64,000 bases of DNA from Streptomyces antibioticus (GTDB taxonomy: Bacteria > Actinomycetota > Actinomycetes > Streptomycetales > Streptomycetaceae): contig NZ_CM007717.1 of the NCBI RefSeq assembly GCF_002019855.1, positions 8,131,750 to 8,195,749 of the forward strand, read 5' to 3'. Positions 1 through 8,992 of this stretch are shown here, piece by piece (the stretch's first letter is position 1; the number at the start of each line of letters is the position of its first letter). The notes beneath the pieces were generated by a model. It worked only from the letters and a program-made list of their open reading frames with translations. It made no database searches and was not told the DNA's origin. The translations under genes and the position numbers were made by a program.

Positions 1-425
1 AACGGACAGTCCTCCTCGGTCGTCTTCACGGCACCACCGTCCGGACCGACTTCGACCTGCCGCAATCGCCGCCCGTCCGGACCGAACTCCATCAGATACA
101 CGGCTTCGTCGCCGTCCTCCTGGCCGCGCAAGTACACACGGTCCCGACCTGCCAGGACGCCGAACCCGGGCTGACCGCGCTGCGCGTCGCGCTGGGCGCG
201 GAAATCGGACAGTGGGTTGGGGTCCGGCGCGTCGAGGTGGACCTCTTCCAAGGCCCAGGTCTCGGCGCGTTCGACGGTCTCCGGGGTGGTGACCACCTTG
301 ACCTCGGCGCAGGCAAGGACGATCTCCTCCGCCGACTCGGCCCACACCCACCACCACAGGCCCCCCATCCCGTAGTCGTGAAGGACCAGATGGCGCGTCT
401 TCCCAACCTCACCCAGATGATTCAC
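1..425 (-). CDS. Conserved hypothetical protein, 3' end cut by window edge
   Basis: A reading frame starting with GTG at 423-425 stays open to the window edge (about 141 codons visible). The N-terminus reads roughly VNHLGEVGKTRHLVLHDYG and is followed by a tryptophan-rich GLWWWVWAES stretch; the rest is acidic and soluble-looking (EFGPDGRRLRQVEVGPDGG). There is no signal peptide or membrane segment. Proteins with this HLVLHDYGMGG start are, from memory, common uncharacterised Streptomyces proteins; no function is inferred. The upstream side is the tandem repeat at 491-518. Start choice is uncertain because no convincing ribosome binding site precedes the GTG. Confidence 0.6.
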   Translation of the reverse strand, partial: MNHLGEVGKTRHLVLHDYGMGGLWWWVWAESAEEIVLACAEVKVVTTPETVERAETWALEEVHLDAPDPNPLSDFRAQRDAQRGQPGFGVLAGRDRVYLRGQEDGDEAVYLMEFGPDGRRLRQVEVGPDGGAVKTTEEDCP

Positions 426-490
426 AAGGCGTGAGCCTACGTGCGGGTACGCCGAAACGGCGGCCCCGGGGTCGGGGGCGCCGTTGTCAT

Positions 491-518
491 GCGTGGTGCG
501 TGGTGCGTGGTGCGTGGT
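491..518. repeat. Four tandem copies of a heptamer (gcgtggt)
   Basis: Four perfect, uninterrupted copies of gcgtggt lie between the stop codon of the transglycosylase-like gene and the start of the next minus-strand gene. On the transcribed (minus) strand it reads ACCACGC x4 and would be in the 3' untranslated region. It looks like a slippage-type microsatellite. Confidence 0.8.
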
Positions 519-540
519 GGTGCTGTGTGGCTGGGTTGGT

Positions 541-954
541 TTAGTACCAGCCGTGGGTCTGCCAGAAGTTCCAGGCGGCGACGGGGCTGCCGTAGCGGGA
601 GTTCATGTAGTCGAGGCCCCACTTGATCTGGGTGGCGGGGTTGGTCTTCCAGTCGGAGCCGGCAGAAGCCATCTTCGAGGCGGGCAGGGCCTGGACCAGG
701 CCGTAGGCGCCGGAGGAGGCGTTGGTGGCCTTGACGTTCCAGCCGCTCTCGTGGCTGACGATGTTGGAGAAGGCCTTGTACTGCGCGGCGTCCGGGATCA
801 TCTTGTGCGCGATCGCCTGAGCGCTGGACGCGGAGGAGGTCGCCGCGTGGGCGGGGGCCGCGGTCATGGCGATGCCGGCGGAGGCGGCAACGAGGGCGAC
901 GGCGGTGACGGCCTTCTTCGGGCTGGCGATGCGGCGGATGACGGAGACGGACAC
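541..954 (-). CDS. Small secreted transglycosylase-like (SLT fold) protein
   Basis: 137 aa. Residues 1 to about 37 form a Sec signal peptide (basic MSVSVIRR start, hydrophobic Ala/Val core, APAHA-type cleavage site). The mature part is one small lysozyme-like domain: ISHESGW-type catalytic motif (here NIVSHESGWNV, with the Glu as predicted acid), then SSGAYGLVQALP and the terminal W-F-W-Q-THGWY block, as in the short actinobacterial SLT / resuscitation-promoting-factor-like proteins. Expected role is cleavage of peptidoglycan glycan strands outside the membrane during growth or germination. No LysM or other wall-binding module is present. The start is ATG at 954; the leader upstream contains a strong hairpin (1023-1056). 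Confidence 0.85.
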   Translation of the reverse strand: MSVSVIRRIASPKKAVTAVALVAASAGIAMTAAPAHAATSSASSAQAIAHKMIPDAAQYKAFSNIVSHESGWNVKATNASSGAYGLVQALPASKMASAGSDWKTNPATQIKWGLDYMNSRYGSPVAAWNFWQTHGWY

Positions 955-1022
955 AGAGAACCTTTTTCTTCGGGGACGTTGCCATCGCTCGCATGTGAGT
1001 CACGTGGTGGTGTCTGCATGCG

Positions 1023-1056
1023 TCGGCGCCGAGGCCCGGGGGGCTTGTCGGCGCCG
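1023..1056 (-). other. Stable hairpin in the leader of the transglycosylase-like gene
   Basis: Two copies of the self-complementary core cggcgccg (within 1023-1032 and 1048-1056) flank a ggccc/gggc inner stem, giving a long GC stem about 70 bases upstream of the ATG at 954. The 955-1277 stretch has no gene. Actinobacterial cell-wall hydrolase genes often carry long structured leaders, but the sequence does not match the c-di-AMP (ydaO) riboswitch pattern I know. Function is not assigned. Confidence 0.4.
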
Positions 1057-1277
1057 TGCGACGTCGTCCAGATAAGCACCCCGGACAGGCGTCCGCAATG
1101 ACCCCTTTTGCTAGTTGTGGTCGTATTCGCCGACCCGACCGCCTGTGTGAGCTGGCTCTCAATGTGCAGGTCAGGGCGGGTTATGGCATGCTCATGGCGT
1201 CCGAAATATCCCACTAGGCCGGATCGTAGGTGATGTGGGTCATGTGGGGTGCTTCACCGGTCAACGGCCTCGAACCG

Positions 1278-1309
1278 CGGGTCAGGGTGAGCGCCGTCAC
1301 CCTGACCCG
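1278..1309 (-). terminator. Hairpin terminator of the TPR gene
   Basis: A perfect 13-bp stem (cgggtcagggtga / tcaccctgacccg) with a 6-base loop (gcgccg) starts 9 bases after the TPR-protein stop codon. It has no clear U-tract, which is normal for Streptomyces terminators. Confidence 0.8.
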
Positions 1310-1318
1310 AGATCACGA

Positions 1319-4246
1319 CTACTCGTCGCGCAGTTCCGCCGCCAGCGCGGCCAGTGCCTCCGTCTCCTCCTTGTGCCCCAGCGCGGACAGGCGGTCGATC
1401 GCCGCGTCGAGGCGGGCGAGGGCGGGCCCCGGCCGTTCCAGGTGGAAGCCCTCCACGGCGGCGGCAAGACGGACGCACTCCGCCCACTCGACGGCCTGGT
1501 CACCGCCTTCCGGGCCCGGCTCGCCGAGCAGGCCGAGGGCCTTGTCCAGGGCCGTCAGGGCGTCCTCGTGCTCACCGGCGTACGCGTTGACCCGGCCGTA
1601 CTCGTAGGCGAGGGCCGCGTCGAGGGGGCGGCCGTGGGCCTGGTAGCCCGCGGCGCGCGCCTCGTCCGCGATCCGGCCCGCGTCGGTGAGGAAGGCGAGG
1701 GCGTCGGCGAGGCCGTCGGGGCCCTGTGCCCGCGCCTGGAGGCGGGCCAGCTCGCGCAACGCGCTGCTGAGCGACTCGTAGCGCGCGTCCCGCGCGTGGG
1801 CGGCCAGTGCCTGGTCCACGACCTCGCGGGCCCGGCCGAACTCGCCCGACTCGCCGAGCAGTACGGCCGTCTCCGCCGCGATCATGGCATGGCTGCCGGG
1901 GTCGTCGTCCCAGCCGGCCGATGAGGCGGCCAGGGCGATGAACTCCGCCGTGGCGGCCTTGAGATCGTCGCCCGCGTGCAGGGCGCGGGCGCGCGTCAGA
2001 CGGAGCTGTGCGGTGAGACGGTCGTCCAACTCGCCGCTGCTGATGTCGGGTTCGGACAGCAGGGAGTCGAGCAGGGCGATGCAGTCCTCGACACGGCCGA
2101 GGTCCAGGGTGAGCTGGGCCGCGTTGCTGTACGTGCAGTACGCGTCCGTGCGGCTGCCGTGCCGCAGCTCCAGCTCCGCGGAGCGGGTCAGATGCCGCAG
2201 CGCCTCCTGCGCGCGGCCCAGGCGCATACAGGCTTCGGCCAGGCCGCCGTGGAGACGGACGGTGTCGATCGCGCCGGCGGGCCATTCGGCGGCCAGGCGT
2301 ATCCCCTCGGCCAGGTCGGCGTGGGCCGCCTCCGCTTCGCGAAGGCCCAGGTGGAGCTGGCCGCGCAGGCCGAGCGCGTCCGGGAGGTGCCAGGCGGGTC
2401 CCTGGGTCCGCAGCCGGTCGAGCAGGGCGTCGATCTCCTCGACGGCGGTGGGCAGTTCGCCGGAGAGGGCGTAGCTGCCGGCCCGCAGCATCATGGCGCG
2501 GGAGACCTGTCCGGCGATGTCGTGCTCGGTGGCGTGCGCGAGCAGCAGGTCCGCCTCGGCGAGCGCGGGAGCGGCGAACTCCTTGTCCCTCGACACCTGG
2601 AGACGCAGGCCGAGCGCGGTCGCGCGCAGCCGCAGCAGCCGCGCTTCGTACGGCGGGGTGAGGCCGGTCGCCGCCTCCTGCATACGGACCATGGACGCGT
2701 GCGCGTCGGTCAGCGCGGCGGTCCTCGCCTCCGTGGATTCGGAGTCCTGCGAGGTCGCCTCCGCGGTCGTGAGCAGGGCTCCGGCGCGGGCGAGCAGCGC
2801 GTGCTCCTCCTGCCCGGCCTCGTCGTACAGCTCCGCGGCCTGCTCCTGAAGGGCCGCCGCGACGGTGAACTCCTGCTTCTCACCGGCCTTGTGGGCGTCC
2901 TCGATCAGCAGGTCGGCGCGCAGCTCGGCGAGCGTGCCCACGGTCGCGTCGTCGGGATGCGTGTAGTCCTCGGCGGCGACCATCGTGCGCAGCCGCGTCC
3001 AGCACGCGTCCGCGTCCGGGTGCCCATCCGTCCTCAACGCCCTTGCCCGGAGAATGAGTTCGGTCAGCGACTCGGCCACGGGGGCGGGCGCGGGGGAGTC
3101 GACCACGGTCGCGGCCGGGACCACGTCGTCGAGGCTGCGGGCGCGCAGGGTCAGTTCGAGCGCGTCCAGCAGCGGTGCCCGGTCGAGGCGGGCCTCGCGG
3201 CGCTCGGCGTGGGTGGCCGTGCCGTTGCGGGTGTCGAAGCGGGCGGCGAGTCCGTCGGCCTGCTCTGCGACGTCGGCGCGCAGTGCGGCCACCGTCCAGG
3301 TGCGGCCCGCCGGTCCGGCGGCGGGCAGGTCGCCGTGGCCGAGGGACTCGACGCGGCGGAGCAGGACGTCCACCCCGGTGAGGAAGGCGAGCCGGTCCAG
3401 CGGCGAGTCCACCTCCTCGAACAGGGTGCGGTTCTCGGCGAGGAGTTCCAGACCGCGCGCCTCGTTGCCGGTCAGTGCGCAGAACTCCAGATGCCGGCCC
3501 ACCTCCCCGGCCATCGAGGGGTTGCGGCGGCAGCCGCGGTACCCGGCGAGATGCAGCCGTCGGGCCTCCTCGGTACGGCCGGCGCGCACCAGCGGCAGCA
3601 GCGCGTACGAGATGGAGCGCGCGGGCTCCTCCTGGCAGGACTCCTTCCCGGCCAGCACGGGTTCCCAGGCGCGCAGGGCCCGTTCGTCGTCGCCCGCCGC
3701 GAGGTGGTACAGGGCGCGCTCGCAGATCTCGCACGCCTCGCAGTCGCTGAGCTGAGTGCGGCTGCGGCCCGCCCACAACTCGTAGGCGAGCGCGGTGTCC
3801 TCCCCGACGTGCGCGGCGAGTTGATACGCCTGCCCGTAGTAGGGCTGGAGGCCGAGGCCGGCCTTCTCGTACCGGTCGCGCATCTCCGTCAGCCACTGGC
3901 GCAGGCTCGCGAGCGGTATCTCGGGCAGGGCGCGCAGGGCGGCGGCCACCCACTTGAACCGCCAGAACAGCAGATGCCGCAGACGCTCGTCGAAGACGTC
4001 GGGCTGTTCGTCGAAGAGCGTGAGCAGACGGGCGAAGACGACCGGCGACTTACGGGGCTCGGAGCCGTAGGTGTACGCCTCCTGGAGTTCGAGCAGGGCA
4101 TGGACGAGCGCGACGGGCTCGGCGAACTGCTCGGCGGCGTCGACGAGTTCCTCGGCGGTGACGGTGCGGGTACGGCCGTAGGGGCGGCGGCCGTTCTCCT
4201 GGAGCGCCTCGTGCAGCTCGTCGATGGTCTGGGGAGTGGTCGGCAT
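1319..4246 (-). CDS. Very large TPR-repeat protein coupled to Hsp90
   Basis: 975 aa starting MPTTPQTIDELHEAL. The reading frame is open further upstream, but ATG 4246 has a ribosome binding site (AAGGAC) inside the end of htpG and lies 2 bases after the htpG stop (4249-4251). The protein is almost entirely alpha-helical, with degenerate TPR-like pairs in which small and large residues alternate (for example EHEDALTALDKALGLLGE near the C-terminus). Two CEACEIC-type cysteines occur near residues 165-170. There is no signal peptide, membrane segment or enzyme motif. TPR domains are protein-interaction scaffolds and eukaryotic Hsp90 works with TPR co-chaperones, so a role as partner of the neighbouring Hsp90 is a reasonable inference, not shown by the sequence. 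Confidence 0.85.
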   Translation of the reverse strand: MPTTPQTIDELHEALQENGRRPYGRTRTVTAEELVDAAEQFAEPVALVHALLELQEAYTYGSEPRKSPVVFARLLTLFDEQPDVFDERLRHLLFWRFKWVAAALRALPEIPLASLRQWLTEMRDRYEKAGLGLQPYYGQAYQLAAHVGEDTALAYELWAGRSRTQLSDCEACEICERALYHLAAGDDERALRAWEPVLAGKESCQEEPARSISYALLPLVRAGRTEEARRLHLAGYRGCRRNPSMAGEVGRHLEFCALTGNEARGLELLAENRTLFEEVDSPLDRLAFLTGVDVLLRRVESLGHGDLPAAGPAGRTWTVAALRADVAEQADGLAARFDTRNGTATHAERREARLDRAPLLDALELTLRARSLDDVVPAATVVDSPAPAPVAESLTELILRARALRTDGHPDADACWTRLRTMVAAEDYTHPDDATVGTLAELRADLLIEDAHKAGEKQEFTVAAALQEQAAELYDEAGQEEHALLARAGALLTTAEATSQDSESTEARTAALTDAHASMVRMQEAATGLTPPYEARLLRLRATALGLRLQVSRDKEFAAPALAEADLLLAHATEHDIAGQVSRAMMLRAGSYALSGELPTAVEEIDALLDRLRTQGPAWHLPDALGLRGQLHLGLREAEAAHADLAEGIRLAAEWPAGAIDTVRLHGGLAEACMRLGRAQEALRHLTRSAELELRHGSRTDAYCTYSNAAQLTLDLGRVEDCIALLDSLLSEPDISSGELDDRLTAQLRLTRARALHAGDDLKAATAEFIALAASSAGWDDDPGSHAMIAAETAVLLGESGEFGRAREVVDQALAAHARDARYESLSSALRELARLQARAQGPDGLADALAFLTDAGRIADEARAAGYQAHGRPLDAALAYEYGRVNAYAGEHEDALTALDKALGLLGEPGPEGGDQAVEWAECVRLAAAVEGFHLERPGPALARLDAAIDRLSALGHKEETEALAALAAELRDE

Positions 4247-4248
4247 CG

Positions 4249-6099
4249 TCAGTTGTCCTTGCGGAGGGCGTGGGCGAGCAGGTCGAGGAACGAGCGGTTG
4301 ATCAGGCTCGACTCGGCGGGCCTGAGCGGGCGCCTCGACAGCATCGCGGCCTGCCCGTACAGGGCTTCGGCGCTGGTGCGGGCGAGTTCGGGCTCGTCGA
4401 TGGTGACGGCGGTGCGCACCAGCGGGTTGAGCTGGTTGAGGATCAGTTGCGCCCGGGGTGCCTCCTGGCGCAGATGGCCGAGGATGTCGCCCCACAGTCC
4501 GCCCTGTTGCTCGCGGGCGAGCTGTGAGCGCGTGCGTTCGTGGCGGGCCTCGCGGCTGTCGAGGAGGAGAGCGGGAGCGGTCGCGGGCTGGAAGGTGCGC
4601 AGCGCGACGTCGCAGTCGAAGACGGCGAGCGCGTCGCGGGCGAGCGCGAGATAGGCCGCGGCGGCCAGTTCGGTCTCCCGGTCGACGGGGTCGAGATGCG
4701 CGGTGAGGGTGGCGGGATCGAGGTCGGCGACACCGACCTCCGGCCTGATCTCGGGCAGCCGGTGGACGAGTTCACGGTCGTAGGTGTAGCCGCCGTTGAC
4801 GACACCGAGCCCGGCCGCCGAGGCGATCGCCGCGACCTGGCGGAACTCCTCCACGCTGGACGTGACGAGCACCGTGCGGTGGGCGCGCGCGAACTCGTCG
4901 AGGGTGGCGTGCCCGTCGGTGGTCTCGAACGGCAGCCACGGCAGCAGCATCCGCAGGATCTCGTCGTCGTGCACCGCGAGCGACTTCACGGCCAGATGGT
5001 GGATCTGGAGAAAACGGGACAGCAGGTCCGGGTCGCTGGCCGCGGTCCGCGCGATCCACGCCCGCAGATGCTCGGCGAGGGCGTCACGGACGGCGGCGAG
5101 GGTGTCGTCCTCGTACAGCGCCTCGCGCGACGCCGTCGGGCGCAGGCTCTCGGCGTCGACGACACAGCGCACGAAGAACGCCCATTCGGGCAGGATCTCC
5201 TCCGCCTGCTCGGACAGCAGCATGCCCTTGACGTGCACACGGTGCCCGTGGCGGCGCCCGGCCGGTACGGCCTCGGAGAGCACGCACGCTATGCCCTTCA
5301 GGCCCACGGCGGGAAGGTCCAGCTCGATGGTGTCCAGCGGGGTGAAGCCGAAGACCTCCGCACCGTAGGCGGCCAGTGCCCGCGAGCGGGCCCCGGGTGT
5401 GGGATGGGTGCGAGCCCAGGGCGCCGGCTCGGGATTCACGGCCGTACCGGGGCCGCTCGTACCGTCCTGGAAGGTCACCGGATGACGCAGCAACGACCCG
5501 AAGTGCCGGGCCAGCGCGTGCACTTGGGCGGGCCGGGTCCACTCGGCGGTGTCCGCGCGCGGGGTGAGCGTGACGGTGGTGCCGGGACGGGGACGGGCGG
5601 AGGCCGGCAGCGTACGGACGCTGTAGCTGCCGTCGCCGCGACCTCGCCACTCCACGGCGGGGGCGTCCGGGGTGCGGGCGGAGCGGCTCAGGACGTGGAT
5701 CTCGTCCGCGACCAGGAAGCAGGAGAGCAGACCGATGCCGAACTGGCCGATGAAGTCGGCGCGTTGCTCGGCGATCTGGTCGGTGTGCTTGCTGCTGCGG
5801 CCGATCGTGGCGAGGAAGGTGTGCACATCGGCCTCGGTCAGCCCGACGCCGTCGTCCTCGACCCGCACGACCGACCCGTCGGCGAAGAGCCGGATGCCGA
5901 ACGAGCCCTCCGCGGCGGCGGGTTCGAGGCGGTAGCGGGCGGTCAGCGCGTCCACCGCGTTCTGGAGGAGTTCGCGCAGATAGACGCGGGGGCTGGAGTA
6001 GAGGTGATGGGAGAGCAGATCGACGAGGCCGCGCAGGTCGACCTGGAAGGTGCGGTCGCCGTCGGCGGCCGGGTGTGCGGGGGAGTGAGGCAGAGTCAT
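4249..6099 (-). CDS. htpG: Hsp90-family chaperone (HtpG)
   Basis: 616 aa, close to the usual 610-640 aa of bacterial Hsp90. The GHKL ATPase domain is complete: N-box LRELLQNAVDA (Glu and Asn for ATP hydrolysis and Mg binding), G1 box DDGVGL and G2 box GQFGIGLLSCF. A middle domain and a shorter C-terminal dimer domain ending ALRKDN follow; there is no MEEVD tail. It is an ATP-dependent cytosolic chaperone. It is translationally linked to the downstream TPR gene (2-base gap), and another helical-repeat-like gene lies 142 bases upstream on the same strand. The start ATG 6099 has only a weak ribosome binding site. Confidence 0.93.
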   Translation of the reverse strand: MTLPHSPAHPAADGDRTFQVDLRGLVDLLSHHLYSSPRVYLRELLQNAVDALTARYRLEPAAAEGSFGIRLFADGSVVRVEDDGVGLTEADVHTFLATIGRSSKHTDQIAEQRADFIGQFGIGLLSCFLVADEIHVLSRSARTPDAPAVEWRGRGDGSYSVRTLPASARPRPGTTVTLTPRADTAEWTRPAQVHALARHFGSLLRHPVTFQDGTSGPGTAVNPEPAPWARTHPTPGARSRALAAYGAEVFGFTPLDTIELDLPAVGLKGIACVLSEAVPAGRRHGHRVHVKGMLLSEQAEEILPEWAFFVRCVVDAESLRPTASREALYEDDTLAAVRDALAEHLRAWIARTAASDPDLLSRFLQIHHLAVKSLAVHDDEILRMLLPWLPFETTDGHATLDEFARAHRTVLVTSSVEEFRQVAAIASAAGLGVVNGGYTYDRELVHRLPEIRPEVGVADLDPATLTAHLDPVDRETELAAAAYLALARDALAVFDCDVALRTFQPATAPALLLDSREARHERTRSQLAREQQGGLWGDILGHLRQEAPRAQLILNQLNPLVRTAVTIDEPELARTSAEALYGQAAMLSRRPLRPAESSLINRSFLDLLAHALRKDN

Positions 6100-6155
6100 C
6101 GAGAAGTCCGGGGTGGGTGATCGAAGGCTGACGGGAGGGCTGTCGCGCGCGTGGA

Positions 6156-6183
6156 GCGTCAGACGTGGCGCGTCAGACGTGGC
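6156..6183. repeat. 14-bp tandem duplication upstream of htpG
   Basis: gcgtcagacgtggc occurs twice head-to-tail (6156-6169 and 6170-6183) in the 142-base gap upstream of htpG. It may be a duplicated regulator site or plain slippage. No HrcA/CIRCE or HspR (HAIR) consensus was recognised here. Confidence 0.6.
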
Positions 6184-6241
6184 GCCTCGGGCCGTACGCC
6201 GGAGGGCGCACGTCAGTGATGGCGGCGGGTTCCGGGCCGGC

Positions 6242-7228
6242 TCACGCGAAGCGCCGGAAACGGGCGTAGACCTTCTCCGGCTGAGTCATGTAGGACCAGG
6301 GCCACGTGGTGAAGGCGCCGCCCAGCTCGTAGTAGACGCGCGGGGCCACGAGGCTTTCCGCTGCCAGCGAGAGGGCCATGGCGAAGATGCCGAAGTCCTC
6401 CTGCCAGCCCGGGCGCCGCACGTAGTCGGGATGGAGGATGCTGCGCCTGGCCGCGTCCCTCAACTCGTCCTGGATCTGCGGGGTGTCGAGGCAGTTGCGG
6501 TCGCCGGACTCCACCCAGTCCTCGATATGGGCCATGGGGATCACACAGCCGAGGCGATGTCCGTCGGGAGCCTGGGCGAACGCCTTCCGCGCGAACTCCA
6601 GCGCCGCACCCGGCTCGCCGCGCCATCGCGGCTGGAGCTGCGACACCCACTCGATGTGCGTCTCCAGGTCCAGCGGGTCACGGCGGAGGGCGGCGTCGAG
6701 ACGCGCCTCGTTCACCGCGGCGCCCAGCGACATACCGCGGCCGGAGGTGAGCAGCCGACGCCACGGCGCGACCCACTCCGGACGCAGCTCGGCCGCTTCG
6801 AGCAGATGCTCCTCGGCGATGTGGAGCCGCTGGTGGAAGGTGCGCCACTGCTCCTGTGAGACGTCCGAGGCCCGCGCGGAGGTACGCGCCTCCCAGCCCC
6901 AGACGATGTGGCGCGCGCCGGATATCAGCAGGGCCGTGGCCCGGTGCTCCTCGTCCGCCTCGGCGACCCCGCCGATCCAGTACTCCACCCCGGCGATGTC
7001 GGCCAGCTCCCCGAGCACCTGATGGTCACGGCCGAGATCGAAGGGCGCCGAAGCCGTCTTGAGCTCCTCCCAGTGACCCGCGCGCGCCGCCTCCACCATC
7101 GCCAGGACCCGGGTGTCCCCGAGGGCCCGCAGCGCGTACACCCCGTTGCGCTTCTCCTTGCGCGACACCGGCAGGGCGTACGGATCCGCCGGTCTCTCCT
7201 CATCCCTGCCGAACAGCTTCCCCCACAT
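6242..7228 (-). CDS. Hypothetical helical-repeat protein upstream of htpG
   Basis: 328 aa from ATG 7228, chosen because GGGAGGG lies just upstream; the frame extends 20 codons further but those are low-complexity. It begins MWGKLFGRDEERPADPY. The remainder is rich in Trp and Arg helices (HWEELKTASAPF, EHLLEAAELRPEWVAPWRRLL, EWVSQLQPRWRGEPGAALEFARKAF) reminiscent of TPR/DUF4034-like solenoids. No catalytic motif or membrane segment is visible. The same orientation as htpG and the TPR gene suggests a chaperone-related group, but the 142-base gap could hold a separate promoter. I do not recognise a named family with confidence. Confidence 0.75.
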   Translation of the reverse strand: MWGKLFGRDEERPADPYALPVSRKEKRNGVYALRALGDTRVLAMVEAARAGHWEELKTASAPFDLGRDHQVLGELADIAGVEYWIGGVAEADEEHRATALLISGARHIVWGWEARTSARASDVSQEQWRTFHQRLHIAEEHLLEAAELRPEWVAPWRRLLTSGRGMSLGAAVNEARLDAALRRDPLDLETHIEWVSQLQPRWRGEPGAALEFARKAFAQAPDGHRLGCVIPMAHIEDWVESGDRNCLDTPQIQDELRDAARRSILHPDYVRRPGWQEDFGIFAMALSLAAESLVAPRVYYELGGAFTTWPWSYMTQPEKVYARFRRFA

Positions 7229-7421
7229 GCCGCGTCCCTCCCCATGATCCTGCTTGATCTGATTCTGCTTGATCGTCCGACGCAGCATAGGCGGTCCCTA
7301 CGACATCGCTGCCACAGGATTTCTTCCTGGTCAGGCGGGGTTCCGATCACCTCGCTCCGGTGTGATCACATGCGGCTCCCGCTCGGGCCCGTCAGTCAGG
7401 TCGGGGACGAAGCGGCGCGGC

Positions 7422-8006
7422 TCAAGCCTTGATCGCCACGGCCGACCTGGCGGCCTGCTCGACCTTCGCGCGGTAGGCCGCACGGGCTTCCTCGTCGATC
7501 CGCTGCTCGTGTTCGGGGCGCATCCCGGTCCGGCCGTCGACGCCCTCACGGAGGATGTCGGCGTGCCCCGCATGCCGGTTGGCCTCGCCGAGGACATGGA
7601 CCATGACGGCGAACAGGTTCGTGTTGGGAGCAGGCTCCGGCCACCACGGCACATGGCCGGGGGCGTCGAGGGGCAGCCCGCTGATCGTCGCGTCCGCGTG
7701 GTCCCACGTACGCCGGTAGAACCCGACGATCTGGTCACGCGTCTCGTCCTCGGCCGCCCACAGATCGCTGCCGTCGTGGTCCTGCCACCGGGGCAGCGGC
7801 TCCGGGCAAGGACGGTCGAAGACCTCGCCGAAGTACCTGGCCTCGACGCTGGCCACGTGCTTGACCAGGCCGAGGAGGTTGGTCCCGGTCGCTGTCAGAG
7901 GCCGGCGGGCGTCGTACTCGGACAGGCCGTCGAGCTTCCAGAGCAGCGCCTGGCGGTCCCGCCGCAGTCTCCCGTGCAGGGTGTCCTTCGCGAAGTCGTC
8001 GATCAT
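7422..8006 (-). CDS. DinB-superfamily protein (DUF664 type)
   Basis: 194 aa from ATG 8006 (MIDDFAKDTLHGRL). It has the four-helix DinB/mycothiol-transferase-like layout: LRRDRQALLWKLDGLSEYDARRPL early, LVKHVASVEARYFGEVF (metal-site His in the second helix) and VHVLGEANRHAGHADILRE (His-His of the third helix). Three histidines positioned this way normally bind a divalent metal. Members are thought to act as thiol-dependent transferases or DNA-damage-associated proteins; the substrate is unknown here. Codons upstream of ATG 8006 have no ribosome binding site, so the first GTG/ATG at 8024 is less likely. Confidence 0.85.
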   Translation of the reverse strand: MIDDFAKDTLHGRLRRDRQALLWKLDGLSEYDARRPLTATGTNLLGLVKHVASVEARYFGEVFDRPCPEPLPRWQDHDGSDLWAAEDETRDQIVGFYRRTWDHADATISGLPLDAPGHVPWWPEPAPNTNLFAVMVHVLGEANRHAGHADILREGVDGRTGMRPEHEQRIDEEARAAYRAKVEQAARSAVAIKA

Positions 8007-8151
8007 GCGGCATGAGCCTGCCACGGGCTGCTCGTGGTCTCAAGATCCCTCGCAGGGAGACGGCTCTGACCTGGGAGGTCAGGGTCGGAGGGCATGAACT
8101 CGTCAGATAGGCTGCCGCCTCTTGCAACGGCAACCTCCTGAAGAGGTGTGA

Positions 8152-8979
8152 ATGAAGACAGGCAGACGAACCGCCACGGTGGTGACGTTCGTGGGGGCGC
8201 TGGGCCTCTCGGTGCTGAACGCGCCGGCGGCTCAGGCAGCGGACACCGGTATCACCGTGTCGGGCATCGTCATCAACAACGGCAAGCCGATCGTCGTCGG
8301 CACGTCGAAGGTCGTGGAGCCGCCGCTCCGCTTCAACATCGCCCTGCCCTCCGGGTACAGCACCGCCAACCCCTTCCGCTACGAGGCGGAGCCGTTCCTC
8401 TACCGGGGCAGCATCAGTACGGCGGCCAAGACCGGTGAGAACTACATCGGGCCGGGCGGTTACACGTGCTACGAGACGGACGCCAAACACGCTCGCTGTG
8501 AGGGCAACCTCTACATCGACCCGGACCGGACCCAGGATCACGTCGACTCCAACAGCGACGCCACGACCTGGAAGGTCGGCGTCACGCTACGGCTGTTCAA
8601 GGCCGACGGCGGCCTGAAGACCGAGGAACGGGAGACGCGCTCCACGACCGTCCAGTTCCGCCGCGCGGCCAAGCTCACCACCAACGCCTCGCCGGAACCG
8701 GTCACCAAGGGCAAGCCGATCACCGTCACGGGCAAGCTGACCCGGGCGAACTGGAGCACGAAGAAGTACGGCACCTACAGCGGCCGTACGGTCGGTCTCC
8801 AATTCCGCGCGAAGGGCACCGACACCTTCAAGACGATCAAGAAGGCCACCACCAGCAGCACGGGCGGCCTGAAGACCACGGTCACCGCCTCAGTCGACGG
8901 CTACTACCGCTGGGTGTACAACGGCAACACCACGACGGGCGCGACCACGAGCACGGCCGATTACATCGACGTGCGCTGA
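8152..8979 (+). CDS. Secreted protein of unknown function
   Basis: 275 aa with a clear Sec signal peptide (MKTGRRTATVVTFVGALGLS, cleavage near AAQA-AD about residue 29). The mature protein has an N-terminal all-beta region with a YTCYETDAKHARCEG cysteine pair, and a C-terminal segment (about 185-275) resembling an Ig-like/bacterial surface beta-sandwich (PVTKGKPITVTGKLTRANW, GRTVGLQFRAKG, TVTASVDGYYRWVYNG). GAAGAGG gives a good ribosome binding site 7 bases before the ATG. A strong terminator follows directly. It is monocistronic and no enzymatic motif is visible. Confidence 0.85.
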   Translation: MKTGRRTATVVTFVGALGLSVLNAPAAQAADTGITVSGIVINNGKPIVVGTSKVVEPPLRFNIALPSGYSTANPFRYEAEPFLYRGSISTAAKTGENYIGPGGYTCYETDAKHARCEGNLYIDPDRTQDHVDSNSDATTWKVGVTLRLFKADGGLKTEERETRSTTVQFRRAAKLTTNASPEPVTKGKPITVTGKLTRANWSTKKYGTYSGRTVGLQFRAKGTDTFKTIKKATTSSTGGLKTTVTASVDGYYRWVYNGNTTTGATTSTADYIDVR

Positions 8980-8992
8980 CGGCGCGTGAAGA

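Noticed and set aside
955..1200. c-di-AMP (ydaO) riboswitch before the transglycosylase-like gene
   Set aside because: Expected by analogy with rpf-type genes, but the conserved blocks of that riboswitch could not be found.
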